Assembly: GCF_003367195.1 (NCBI RefSeq)
Contig: NZ_QRGO01000003.1
Location: forward strand, 351,122 to 415,121
DNA: 64,000 bases
Origin: Undibacter mobilis
GTDB lineage: Bacteria; Pseudomonadota; Alphaproteobacteria; Rhizobiales; Xanthobacteraceae
Reading direction: 5' to 3'
Part shown: positions 8,410 to 17,121 of the stretch, piece after piece
Layout of the letters: the number at the start of each line of letters is the position of its first letter
Numbering within the stretch: the stretch's first letter is position 1
The notes under the pieces: generated by a model
Told to the model about the DNA's origin: nothing
The model's input: only the letters and a program-made list of their open reading frames with translations
Databases searched by the model: none
Program-made: the position numbers and the translations under genes

Positions 8410-10542
8410 TTAGTGCGCCAGGATCGCCAGCAGCAGCAGAGCCACGATGTTGGTGATCTTGATCGCCGGGTTCACGGCGGGGCCCGCCGTGTCCTTGTAG
8501 GGATCGCCGACGGTGTCGCCGGTCACGGACGCCTTGTGAGCCTCCGAACCCTTCAGATGCTTGACGCCGTCCTTGTCGATGAAGCCGTCTTCAAACGACT
8601 TCTTGGCGTTGTCCCAGGCGCCGCCGCCCGAGGTCATCGAGATGGCGACGAACAGGCCGTTGACGATCACGCCGAGCAGCGAGGCACCCAAAGCCGCGAA
8701 GGCGTTGGCCTTCGAGCCCGAGATCCACAGCACGCCGAAATAGACGACGATCGGCGCCAGCACCGGCAGGAGCGACGGGATGATCATCTCCTTGATGGCG
8801 GCGCGGGTGAGCATGTCCACCGCACGGCCGTAGTCCGGACGCTGCGTGCCCTGCATGATGCCGGGCATTTCCTTGAACTGACGACGGACTTCTTCCACGA
8901 CCGAACCGGCCGCACGGCCGACCGCAGTCATGGCGATGCCGCCGAACAGGTACGGGATCAGGCCGCCGAAGATCAGGCCGGCAACCACGTAGGGATTCGA
9001 CAGGTCGAACGAGACCGTGCCGATGTCCTTGAAGTACGCGGCGCCCGACTTGGTGAAGGCGGCGATGTCGTTGGTGTAGGCGGCGAACAGCACCAGCGCG
9101 CCGAGGCCGGCCGAACCGATGGCATAGCCCTTGGTGACGGCCTTGGTGGTGTTGCCGACCGCGTCGAGCGCGTCGGTGTTGTGACGCACTTCCTTCGGCA
9201 GACCCGCCATTTCGGCAATGCCGCCGGCATTGTCGGTGACCGGGCCGAAGGCATCGAGCGCGACGATGATGCCGGCAAGGCCGAGCATCGTGGTCACCGC
9301 GATCGCCGTGCCGAACAGGCCGGCGAGCTGGTAGGTCACGATGATGCCGCCGACGATGACGATGGCGGGCAGCGCGGTCGATTCAAGCGAGACCGCGAGG
9401 CCCTGAATGACGTTGGTGCCGTGACCGGTGACCGACGCCTGGGCGATCGAGACGACCGGGCGCTTGCCCGTGCCGGTGTAGTACTCGGTGATCCAGACGA
9501 TCAGGCCAGTGATGACGAGACCGAGAACGCCGCAGATGAACAGGTTCTTGCCGGTGATCGCGAGACCCGCGACGGTGCCGATCTGGCCCCAGCCGATGGT
9601 GTACTGTGTCGCGATGGCGAGACCGCCGATCGAGAGCACGCCGCCGGCGATGAGCCCCTTGTACAGCGCACCCATGATCGAGCCGTTCGCGCCGAGCTTG
9701 ACGAAGAACGTGCCGATGATCGAGGTCACGATGCAGGCGCCGCAGATCGCGAGCGGATACAGCATCGCCGAGCCGAGGATCGGCTGACCGGCGAAGAAGA
9801 TCGCGGCCAGAACCATGGTGGCGACAACCGTCACCGCATAGGTCTCGAACAGGTCGGCCGCCATGCCAGCGCAGTCGCCGACATTGTCACCGACGTTGTC
9901 GGCGATGGTGGCCGGGTTGCGCGGATCATCTTCCGGGATACCGGCTTCGACCTTGCCGACCAGGTCGGCGCCGACGTCGGCGCCCTTCGTGAAGATGCCG
10001 CCGCCGAGACGGGCGAAGATCGAGATCAGCGAGGCGCCGAAGGACAGCGCGACCAGCGCGTCGATGACGACGCGGTTATCCGGGGCGAGCCCCTTCGGTC
10101 CGATCAGGAACCAGTAGTAGACGGCAACGCCGAGCAGCGCGAGGCCGGCCACCAGCATGCCGGTCACTGCACCGGCCTTGAACGAGATGTCGAGACCGTC
10201 GGACAGCGACTTGGTCGCGGCCTGCGCGGTGCGGACGTTGGCGCGCACCGACACGTTCATGCCGATGAAGCCCGCGGCACCCGACAGCACGGCGCCGATC
10301 AGGAAGCCGATGGCGACCCAGCTGCCAAGCAGCAGCCAAAGGCCGATGAAAACGACGACGCCGACGATGGCGATCGCGGTGTATTGACGCTTGAGATAAG
10401 CCTGCGCGCCCTCAGCGATCGCAGCTGCAATCTCCTGCATCCGCGCATTGCCGGCGTCGGCGGACATCACGGACTTGATCGCCCAGATGCCGTAGACGAT
10501 GGAGAGCGCACCGCAGGCGATAATGGCCCAAAGAGCAGTCAT
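8410..10542 (-). CDS. hppA: Membrane-bound proton-translocating pyrophosphatase
   Basis: Polytopic inner-membrane pump of 710 residues that couples pyrophosphate hydrolysis to proton export. The substrate-binding signature [19 protein letters not shown] and the [20 protein letters not shown] block are intact. At the site that decides potassium dependence the protein reads [10 protein letters not shown], with Lys rather than Ala. That is the pattern known for K+-independent H+-pumping enzymes such as that of Rhodospirillum rubrum. A GAGGA Shine-Dalgarno precedes the ATG. The convergent neighbour shares its terminator. A long opposite-strand open frame across this gene is only a shadow. Confidence 0.97.
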   Translation of the reverse strand: MTALWAIIACGALSIVYGIWAIKSVMSADAGNARMQEIAAAIAEGAQAYLKRQYTAIAIVGVVVFIGLWLLLGSWVAIGFLIGAVLSGAAGFIGMNVSVRANVRTAQAATKSLSDGLDISFKAGAVTGMLVAGLALLGVAVYYWFLIGPKGLAPDNRVVIDALVALSFGASLISIFARLGGGIFTKGADVGADLVGKVEAGIPEDDPRNPATIADNVGDNVGDCAGMAADLFETYAVTVVATMVLAAIFFAGQPILGSAMLYPLAICGACIVTSIIGTFFVKLGANGSIMGALYKGLIAGGVLSIGGLAIATQYTIGWGQIGTVAGLAITGKNLFICGVLGLVITGLIVWITEYYTGTGKRPVVSIAQASVTGHGTNVIQGLAVSLESTALPAIVIVGGIIVTYQLAGLFGTAIAVTTMLGLAGIIVALDAFGPVTDNAGGIAEMAGLPKEVRHNTDALDAVGNTTKAVTKGYAIGSAGLGALVLFAAYTNDIAAFTKSGAAYFKDIGTVSFDLSNPYVVAGLIFGGLIPYLFGGIAMTAVGRAAGSVVEEVRRQFKEMPGIMQGTQRPDYGRAVDMLTRAAIKEMIIPSLLPVLAPIVVYFGVLWISGSKANAFAALGASLLGVIVNGLFVAISMTSGGGAWDNAKKSFEDGFIDKDGVKHLKGSEAHKASVTGDTVGDPYKDTAGPAVNPAIKITNIVALLLLAILAH

Positions 10543-10669
10543 GAATCATCCTCGAATAGATTTAGGCGGGCGGGAACGTACGCTCCCGCCGGTGCCAGGA
10601 GCGTCGAGGATGGCCGCTTGTTGAGGGCGCTTCACCCCGACCGGAAAGCGCGCGGACCATGCCAAAAAC

Positions 10670-10698
10670 GTTGCCACAAGGCAACGCCCCAACGGGGC
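10670..10698. other. Two adjacent short hairpins upstream of hppA
   Basis: GTTGCC/GGCAAC (10670-10675 with 10680-10685) is followed at once by GCCCC/GGGGC (10686-10690 with 10694-10698). The second is followed by TGATTTT on the plus strand. No plus-strand gene reads into it, so it may be a leader structure of hppA or a relic. The rest of 10543-10795 shows nothing else. Confidence 0.35.
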
Positions 10699-10794
10699 TG
10701 ATTTTACAGGAAATCTGGCGAAGGCCGGGGTGGCCGGGGCGGTCAATCGAAGACTCAAGGCGCGCGTCATCGCCCCTGCTCTTGAAGGCCCGGG

Positions 10795-11117
10795 GTGGGC
10801 CGCCTTCCCCTTCTCTCACCTCCGGACAAGCCGGAGGGATGGAGCGCCGCGAGGCGCCCTTCTTGGATCGCACCTTGTGAGTGCGAGGCTCTCCTTGCGA
10901 TCGGAGAACCCTGCGCCCCACGGCGCTCCATCGCGGTGTCGTTACGACGCCGGGCCGCGCTTCCGGCGGCTGATCTGCCTTTCGGCAGGTAGCGCGCACC
11001 GTCAGCGAGCTCCTCGCGGGAGGTCTTAGTGCCTCCGGGCGGAGCCCCGGCGCCGCCCGAGCGCCTGGGGTGCGTATTCCCCAGGCCCGCGGGCACCGCG
11101 CCCTGCTCCGTCAACAA
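10795..11117. repeat. GC-rich structured intergenic element, candidate dispersed repeat or ncRNA
   Basis: About 320 bp with no convincing gene, open in several frames at once because of base composition. It contains a perfect 12-bp inverted repeat (10838-10849 with 10921-10932) enclosing a second, 7-bp one (GATCGCA/TGCGATC) and a small GCAC/GTGC hairpin. The right half adds CTGCC/GGCAG near 10978 and CCTGGGG/CCCCAGG near 11070. This nested arrangement suggests a folded element. From memory it resembles G+C-rich intergenic repeats common in Bradyrhizobium-group genomes, but I cannot verify copy number. Boundaries are approximate. Confidence 0.5.
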
Positions 11118-11210
11118 GACGCCTCTAGATGACGCCCCCGGCTGAGCAGGACGGGAATGTATATAGTCCTATGTAGGAATTATGTCGAGCGCTGAAGAGG
11201 CGGTAGCTAT

Positions 11211-11789
11211 TCACTTGGTTCGCGCCAGTACCTGGCCTGAGAGTTTGGCCAGGAAGAAGACCATCAAATAAGGCGCCAAGCCGCCAGCCAAAAGCAAAAT
11301 CCATTGCCGTACGTAAAAAAAGCCAAATGAATCGACATAAAAATTATAAAACGGCCTTGGATCTGATTTCGGGGCATCCAAAAACGCCGCGTAAACGCCG
11401 CCAATCAAACAAAGCACGATAGCGCCTAAATCCGAAATGCGCAGCGGCGCCACGGCGAAATAGCCCTTAAAGACGGCGGTCGCGGCGTAAATAACAAACA
11501 CAATATATGTGATGAGCATAACGGACACAAATGCAAGATAATTGTCCGCGGATTGAATGCCGGCGACGCGTCCAACTTCCCAATACTGAGCCTCAAATAC
11601 AGGCCAAACGTAGCCGACACTGCTCATAGTATTCCGTATAAATCCGCTCGGGAATAAAACGACTTTTCCAATCGTAATCAGAACGAACAACAGCGGAACA
11701 ATAGTCGTCACAAGAACATAGCGTTCGAAGTAAGAACCAGCGAGCTTGCCCATAGTGATCTGCGTCGAATCGGCTGTTTCGACATCCAT
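11211..11789 (-). CDS. Orphan four-helix membrane protein, A+T-rich
   Basis: A 192-residue protein I do not recognise. Four hydrophobic segments are visible, at about residues 28-48 (VTTIVPLLFVLITIGKVVLF), 87-107, 119-137 and 160-182, so it is probably an inner-membrane protein. Its codons are visibly richer in A+T than all neighbours, and it lies beside the GC-rich repeat element. Both features suggest horizontal acquisition. The gap 11118-11210 contains a short palindrome TCCTATGTAGGA near 11168 and no gene. Confidence 0.6.
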   Translation of the reverse strand: MDVETADSTQITMGKLAGSYFERYVLVTTIVPLLFVLITIGKVVLFPSGFIRNTMSSVGYVWPVFEAQYWEVGRVAGIQSADNYLAFVSVMLITYIVFVIYAATAVFKGYFAVAPLRISDLGAIVLCLIGGVYAAFLDAPKSDPRPFYNFYVDSFGFFYVRQWILLLAGGLAPYLMVFFLAKLSGQVLARTK

Positions 11790-11839
11790 CCCATCCCCCT
11801 TGGCTGCGGCATCGGCGCGCCACCGCGATAACGCACTAT

Positions 11840-12325
11840 CTACAACACCTTGCGCATGAACAACGTGCCTTCAATCGGCGTGTCGTAATAGGCTTCCATC
11901 GGCACAAAGCCGAAGCGGTGGTAGAGCGCGATCGCCTCCGTCATCGACGGCAGCGTATCGAGCCGCATTTCGCGATAGCCGATACGCCGCGCCTCATCGA
12001 ACAAAGTCTCGACCAGCCTCTTGCCGAGCCCAAGCCCCCGGCCCTCCGCCGTCACGTAGAGCCGCTTCATCTCGCAGGTGCCGTCGGGTTCGATCGGCCG
12101 CAACGCGGCGCAGGCAATCGCCCGGCCCGCACCATTGCGCGCAATCAGCAGCACGCCCTTGGGCGGCGCGTATTTGCCCGGCATTGCCGCCATCTCGGCC
12201 TCGAAGCCCTGATAGGCAAGATCAATGGGCAGCGACTCCGCATAGGCACGAAACAGACGGATGGCGTCGGCAAGATCGGCCGCGTTTTGAACGTGGTGAA
12301 TGGCGAAGGATGGCGCATTGGTCAT
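11840..12325 (-). CDS. GNAT family N-acetyltransferase
   Basis: Acetyltransferase of 161 residues with the GNAT fold. The acetyl-CoA pyrophosphate loop is seen in EGRGLGLGKRLVETLFDEA (about residues 93-111), followed by YREMRLDTL and a C-terminal MTEAIALYHRFGFVPMEAY. Similar proteins are annotated as phosphinothricin or small-molecule acetyltransferases, but the substrate cannot be read from sequence. The gene follows an MFS gene on the same strand with a 19-bp gap and may share its transcript. Confidence 0.85.
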   Translation of the reverse strand: MTNAPSFAIHHVQNAADLADAIRLFRAYAESLPIDLAYQGFEAEMAAMPGKYAPPKGVLLIARNGAGRAIACAALRPIEPDGTCEMKRLYVTAEGRGLGLGKRLVETLFDEARRIGYREMRLDTLPSMTEAIALYHRFGFVPMEAYYDTPIEGTLFMRKVL

Positions 12326-12344
12326 GACACGCCGAGTATATCAG

Positions 12345-13568
12345 CTAAATCGCGGCCGCCGCCTCGGCGCGCTTGCGTATCATCAGCCAAATCAGCAGCG
12401 CACCGGCAACGCCGACGATCGGGAAGACGAGCTCATTGATCGTCGCCCAGCCGAACAGCGCCAGAAACTGGCCCGACGAGAACGACGTCACCGCCATCGA
12501 GCCGAAGATGATGAAGTCGTTGAAGGACTGCACCTTGGTGCGTTCCTCCGGCCGGTGGCACTGCGTCACCATCGTGGTGGCGCCGATGAAGGCGAAATTC
12601 CAGCCGATGCCCTGCAGAATCAGCGCGCCCCAGAAATGCGCAACCGAAAGCCCTGCCACGGCGACAACGGCGGAGGCTGCGAGGATCAACAGGCCGATGC
12701 CGGTGATGCGCTCGACGCCGAAGCGCGCGATCAACGAACCGGTGAAGAAACTTGGCGCATACATCGCCAGCACATGCCACTGAATGCCGAGCGCGGCGTC
12801 GGTCACCGAATGGCCGCAGCCGACCATGGCCAGCGGCGCCGAGGTCATGACCAGATTCATGACGCCGTAGCTGACCACGCCGCACACCACCGCGACGATG
12901 AAGCGCGGCACGCGCACGATCTCGCCGAGCGGGCGCATGGCATCGTGGCGCGGCGGCGCCGGCGGCGGCACCTTGACGAAAGCGAGCACGATGGCCGCGA
13001 GCACGGCGCAGGCCGACTGGCCGAGATAGCTGGCCGCGAAGGTGTAAGGCGTCAGGATATCCTTGGTGAAGATGACGAGCTGCGGCCCGATCACCGCAGC
13101 GAACACGCCGCCGGCCAGCACCCAGGACACGACCTTGGCCCGCATCCGCTCGCTCGCGGTATCCGCAGCGGCAAAACGGTACGACAGATGCGCGGCCGCG
13201 TAGAGACCGCCGAAGAAGGTGCCGAGGATCAGCAGCCAGAACGAGCCCTGCATCACCGCGCTGTAGGAGACCAGCCCGGACAGCACGCCGAACAGCGAAC
13301 CCGACTGCAGCGCATTGCGGCGGCCGAAGCGGCGCGCGAGATAACCGAGCGGCAGCGTACCGACCCACATGCCCATGACCATGCCGGTGACGGGCAAGGT
13401 CGCCAGTCCCGGATCGGGCGCCAGCATCGAACCGACGATCGAAGCGGTCGAGACAATGACGGTGTTGTTGCCGCCGGCGAGCGCCTGCGCCACGGCAAGG
13501 ACCCGCGCATTTCGCTTGGCCAGATTGTCATCGAAGACGTGCGGCTGGGGTTCGGCGGCAGCCGACAT
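12345..13568 (-). CDS. Major facilitator superfamily transporter
   Basis: Carrier of 407 residues with about 12 predicted membrane segments. The cytoplasmic loop 2-3 signature is the LGYLARRFGRRNAL segment (about residues 75-88), a variant of GXLaDrxGrkxxl. It most resembles uncharacterised MFS proteins found in Hyphomicrobiales. The substrate is unknown. The gene precedes the GNAT gene and is separated from the upstream 2-hydroxy-acid oxidoreductase by 120 bp. Confidence 0.88.
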   Translation of the reverse strand: MSAAAEPQPHVFDDNLAKRNARVLAVAQALAGGNNTVIVSTASIVGSMLAPDPGLATLPVTGMVMGMWVGTLPLGYLARRFGRRNALQSGSLFGVLSGLVSYSAVMQGSFWLLILGTFFGGLYAAAHLSYRFAAADTASERMRAKVVSWVLAGGVFAAVIGPQLVIFTKDILTPYTFAASYLGQSACAVLAAIVLAFVKVPPPAPPRHDAMRPLGEIVRVPRFIVAVVCGVVSYGVMNLVMTSAPLAMVGCGHSVTDAALGIQWHVLAMYAPSFFTGSLIARFGVERITGIGLLILAASAVVAVAGLSVAHFWGALILQGIGWNFAFIGATTMVTQCHRPEERTKVQSFNDFIIFGSMAVTSFSSGQFLALFGWATINELVFPIVGVAGALLIWLMIRKRAEAAAAI

Positions 13569-13688
13569 GCAGGCGTTTCCCGGGCAATATTCTTCCCCTC
13601 ATAGCGGGCGAGGCAGAATGTCGCCACTCCGAAAGTCGCAGATCAGGGTTGTTTTCCACCCGGCCGGCGCGGGAATACCCGGATGCCG

Positions 13689-14915
13689 TCAGAAGGCGAT
13701 CCGGGTCGGATGGACGACCTTGGCGGCGCGCGCCTCGGCCGGCGATTGCGCGCCGATCTGACCGAGGGAACCCCGCAGGTCGTTCATGAAGAGATCGATG
13801 AGCTGGGCGGGCCCCTCCTCACCCAGCGCCGCCAGCGACCACAGGAACGCCTTGCCGGCGAAGGCGGCCTGGGCGCCAAGCGCCAGCGCGCGCATCACGT
13901 CCTGGCCGGAGCGGACACCACTGTCGAACAGGATGGTGGCCCGGGTTCCGACGACCTCGGCGATGGCCGGCAGCACGTCGATCGTCGGCGCCAGCGCCTC
14001 GATCTGGCGGCCGCCATGGTTCGACACCCAGATGCCGTCAATGCCGAGCGACAGCGCCTTCTCGGCGTCCTCGGGATGCATGATGCCCTTGACCGTCATC
14101 GGTCCCTTCCAGGCGTCGCGGAAGCGCGCGATCTCATCCCACAGGAAGGCGCCGCCCATTTCGCTGCGGGCAAAGCGGATGATGTCGTTGGTCGCGGTGA
14201 GCCCGCCGGCATATTCCTGCATGCTGGCGAAACGCGGATAGCCGTTGCGCAGCAGCGCCATCAGCCAGCGCGGCCGCATCAGCATCTCGGCGAACATGCG
14301 CAGATCGGGCTTGAACTCCCAGCCGAGCCCGGCATAGGCCTCGCGCGAGCGGATGGTGCGCACCGGCGTATCGACGGTGAGCGTCAACACCTTGACGCCG
14401 GCGGCGGCGGCACGCCGGACCAGATCGAAACCGATCTTGTGATCGTTGCGCGCGAAGCGATACATCTGCAGCCAGAACACATCGGGCGCGACAGCAGCCA
14501 CCTGTTCGATGGTGGCGCCGCCGACCACGCCCAGCGTGTAAGGCACGCGCGCCGCCTGCGCCGCCTTGGCCAGGATCAGATCGGCGCCGGGCCACACCAT
14601 CGACGGCCCGCCCATCGGCGCAATGCCGATCGGCGCCGCGTAGCGGGTGCCGAACAATTCGACATCGACCGGCGGCGACACCGCGGTGACGCCGTAGCGC
14701 GGCACGATCTTGACGCCGTCGAGCGAGGCCCAGTTATGCGCGATGCCGACATCGTCGCCGGCGCCGGTGTCGCAATATTCGAAGGCGAAGCGCGGCACCC
14801 GGCGCGGCGCCATGCGGCGGAAGTAGGACGAGGTCGGGAATTGCCGCAGGTGCTTGAGGAAATTCTCTGTCTGTCCCGCCGGCATGAAGGATTGCCGGAT
14901 CTTGTCGTCGTCCAT
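13689..14915 (-). CDS. FMN-dependent alpha-hydroxy-acid oxidoreductase (LldD-like)
   Basis: Protein of 408 residues with the FMN-binding TIM barrel of the L-lactate dehydrogenase, glycolate oxidase and mandelate dehydrogenase family. The catalytic His lies in the hallmark SNHGGRQIE. The phosphate-binding end has DSGVRSGQDVMRALALGA. A GAGGA Shine-Dalgarno sits 5-6 nt before the ATG. The N-terminal block differs from classical LldD (EYCDTGAGDD instead of the usual DYIDGGAEDE), so the preferred substrate may not be L-lactate. It stands alone between an MFS gene and thiL. Confidence 0.88.
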   Translation of the reverse strand: MDDDKIRQSFMPAGQTENFLKHLRQFPTSSYFRRMAPRRVPRFAFEYCDTGAGDDVGIAHNWASLDGVKIVPRYGVTAVSPPVDVELFGTRYAAPIGIAPMGGPSMVWPGADLILAKAAQAARVPYTLGVVGGATIEQVAAVAPDVFWLQMYRFARNDHKIGFDLVRRAAAAGVKVLTLTVDTPVRTIRSREAYAGLGWEFKPDLRMFAEMLMRPRWLMALLRNGYPRFASMQEYAGGLTATNDIIRFARSEMGGAFLWDEIARFRDAWKGPMTVKGIMHPEDAEKALSLGIDGIWVSNHGGRQIEALAPTIDVLPAIAEVVGTRATILFDSGVRSGQDVMRALALGAQAAFAGKAFLWSLAALGEEGPAQLIDLFMNDLRGSLGQIGAQSPAEARAAKVVHPTRIAF

Positions 14916-14998
14916 TACTTCCTCGCCCGATCTTGTTGGCCGGCACTATAGGGAACGCCTTGCGGTGGCGCGAGCCTCCGCCGACGAATGCCACAAAT

Positions 14999-15982
14999 TC
15001 AGAAATGACTGAACGAGGCGCGGGTGAAGGTCATCGGCTGGCCATCGGCGCCGCGGAACACAGCGCCCTCGCCCTCCCCGATCACGCCGATATCCGCGAT
15101 CGCGGTGCGGGCCATCATGGCGGCGACGCGGAAGCGGTCGATGTTGGCCGGCGAGACGGTGCAGAGAATTTCGAAGTCGTCGCCGCCGGTCAGCGCCGGC
15201 TCGATAAGCGCTGCGTCATGCGCAATCGCGGCTTGCGCGGCATCGGACAGCGGCACGCGCGCGACCTCGATGCCGGCTGCAACCTTTGAGACACGGCACA
15301 GCTTGGCGAGATCGCCGGCCAGACCGTCCGAGACATCCATCGAGGCCGAGGCATAATCGAGCACGGCCTGGGTCAGCGCGTTGCGCGGGCGCGGCAGCAG
15401 ATAGCGGGACAAAAGATGCTCGCGCTGCTTCTCGTCCAGCGGCCAGCTCGCGCCCTGCCGCAGCTTGAGGCCGAGCGCGGCATCGCCAATCGTGCCGGTG
15501 ACGAAGACATGATCGCCCGCTTTGGCGCCGGCGCGGCGCACCATGCGGCCTTCCGGCACGCTGCCGAAGGTCGCGACCGAGACCATGATGGGACCCGGCG
15601 AGCGCACGGTGTCGCCGCCGAACAGCGGGCATTTATAAGTGGCCGCATCCTCGCGCAGGCCGCTGGCGAAGGCGGACAGCCACGCCTCGTCGATCTCTTT
15701 CGGCAGTGCCAGCGAAACAAGGAAGCCGAGCGGCTTTGCGCCCTTGGCGGCAAGATCGGACAGGTTCACGCGCAGCGCCTTCTGCGCCACGGCGTCGGCC
15801 GGGTCTTCGGGAAAGAAGTGAATGCCGCTGACAATGGCGTCGGTCTTGAGCACCATCTCGGTGCCCGGCGGCGGCTTGATGAAAGCAGCGTCGTCGGTGA
15901 GGCCCAGCGCGCCGGGATCGGTCGCAATGGGACCGAAGAAGCGCGCGATCAGTTTGTCTTCGCCGGAGGGAGAGTCGGACAT
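14999..15982 (-). CDS. thiL: Thiamine-monophosphate kinase
   Basis: ThiL of 327 residues phosphorylates thiamine monophosphate to the active diphosphate cofactor. The N-terminal GLTDDAAFIKPPPG, then VLKTDAIVSGIHFF and DLAAKGAKPLGFLVSL are classical ThiL/PurM-fold blocks, and ASMDVSDGLAGDL and LTGGDDFEILCTV lie in the C-terminal half. The start was moved from the longer open frame to the ATG at 15982 (MSDSPSGEDKL), which leaves 46 bp to nusB. It is the last gene of the glyA-to-thiL run. Confidence 0.95.
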   Translation of the reverse strand: MSDSPSGEDKLIARFFGPIATDPGALGLTDDAAFIKPPPGTEMVLKTDAIVSGIHFFPEDPADAVAQKALRVNLSDLAAKGAKPLGFLVSLALPKEIDEAWLSAFASGLREDAATYKCPLFGGDTVRSPGPIMVSVATFGSVPEGRMVRRAGAKAGDHVFVTGTIGDAALGLKLRQGASWPLDEKQREHLLSRYLLPRPRNALTQAVLDYASASMDVSDGLAGDLAKLCRVSKVAAGIEVARVPLSDAAQAAIAHDAALIEPALTGGDDFEILCTVSPANIDRFRVAAMMARTAIADIGVIGEGEGAVFRGADGQPMTFTRASFSHF

Positions 15983-16028
15983 ACCCCAACCTACCTCGTC
16001 ATAATCGGGCTTGTCCCGCCGATGATCG

Positions 16029-16520
16029 TTACGCGGTAAACTCCTCGCCGCGCAGTTTGCGGGCGAGCTGGTCGAGCACGGCATTGACCATGCCGGTTTC
16101 ATCGCGCTCGACAAAAGCGGCGGCGACGTCGGCATATTCGGTAATGACGACGCGGGCCGGGATGTCGCGGCGATGCGAGAGTTCGTAAGCGCCGGCGCGC
16201 AAGGCGGCGCGGATCACCGCCTCGATGCGCTGGAGCGGCCAGCCGCGCTGCAAGGCCTCGTCGATCATCGGATCGAGCGCACGCTGCTCGCGCACCACGC
16301 CGGTGACGATGTCGCGGAAGAATGCGGCTTCCGCCGGCAGATATTGCGCCCCCTCGACCTCGCGGCCGAGCCAGTGGCTCTCGAATTCGGCGAGAATCTC
16401 GTTGAGGCCGCTGCCGGCCATATCCATCTGGTAGAGCGCCTGGACGGCGGCGAGCCGCGCCGCGCCGCGCTTGTTGGCCTTGCGCGCGTCCTTGCCGCCG
16501 TTGGTCGGAGGCTTGCTCAT
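16029..16520 (-). CDS. nusB: Transcription antitermination protein NusB
   Basis: NusB of 163 residues binds boxA RNA with NusE and prevents early termination in rRNA operons. The N-terminus ARLAAVQALYQMDM and the C-terminal ARVVITEYADVAAAF with the final GMVNAVLDQLAR are typical. A basic N-terminal extension (about 18 residues, Lys/Arg-rich) is common in alphaproteobacteria. Its ATG shares one base with the ribH stop (TAATG). Confidence 0.95.
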   Translation of the reverse strand: MSKPPTNGGKDARKANKRGAARLAAVQALYQMDMAGSGLNEILAEFESHWLGREVEGAQYLPAEAAFFRDIVTGVVREQRALDPMIDEALQRGWPLQRIEAVIRAALRAGAYELSHRRDIPARVVITEYADVAAAFVERDETGMVNAVLDQLARKLRGEEFTA

Positions 16521-17032
16521 TACTTCCCGCTCAGGGACCGCTTCAGCGCAATCATCGCCAGTGCAGCCTTGGCGGCGCCCTCGCCCTTGTGACCGTGCAG
16601 GCCGCCGAGGCGCGCCCGCGCCTGGCCTTCGTTGTCGACGGTGAGGATGCCGTTGCCGATCGGCAACGCGCGCTGCACCGACAGATCGGTCAGGCCGCGC
16701 GCCGATTCATTCGACACCAGATCGAAGTGATAGGTTTCGCCCTGGATGACGCAGCCGAGCGCGACGACGCCGTCGAACTTGCCTTTGGTCTTCGGCGCTT
16801 CAAGCGCGATGGCGACCGCGCCCGGGATTTCCAGCGCGCCGGGAACCGTGATTACGTCATAGGTCGCGCCGGCTTCATCGAGCACCGCTTTGGCGCCGCG
16901 CAGCAGCTCGTCGGCAATCGCATCATAGAAGCGCGCTTCGACGATGAGCACATGCGGCGGTTTGGCTTGCGCCGCGGTTTTGCCCGCCGCCGCCTTGCCG
17001 CCGGTTTTGGATGCGGTGGTCTTCTTGGCCAT
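16520..17032 (-). CDS. ribH: 6,7-dimethyl-8-ribityllumazine synthase
   Basis: Lumazine synthase of 170 residues performs the penultimate riboflavin step. The catalytic His102 lies in [10 protein letters not shown], and the substrate-binding VPGALEIP and ALGCVIQG segments are present. A 24-residue Ala/Lys/Gly-rich N-terminal tail precedes the fold ([12 protein letters not shown]). The ATG at 17032 is chosen because upstream codons in the open frame look non-coding. It is coupled to nusB. In related genomes ribE normally lies just upstream, but here an Aer-like receptor gene intervenes. Confidence 0.95.
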   Translation of the reverse strand: MAKKTTASKTGGKAAAGKTAAQAKPPHVLIVEARFYDAIADELLRGAKAVLDEAGATYDVITVPGALEIPGAVAIALEAPKTKGKFDGVVALGCVIQGETYHFDLVSNESARGLTDLSVQRALPIGNGILTVDNEGQARARLGGLHGHKGEGAAKAALAMIALKRSLSGK

Positions 17033-17121
17033 AATATCGGTATTCCTGTTGAGGCCGGGTCGTAGCAAGGGCCCGCCCATCGAACAAGGGCTCTGCACAG
17101 CCACCCGAGACAAAACCGGCT

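Noticed and set aside
8140..10701. An 853-codon plus-strand open frame opposite hppA
   Set aside because: It lies almost wholly over a clear hppA, has Arg/Asp/His-heavy composition typical of antisense G+C-rich frames and no recognisable domain.
10562..11117. Several open frames in both strands of the GC-rich block
   Set aside because: All frames are open at once because of base composition; none has a ribosome-binding site, domain or normal codon use.
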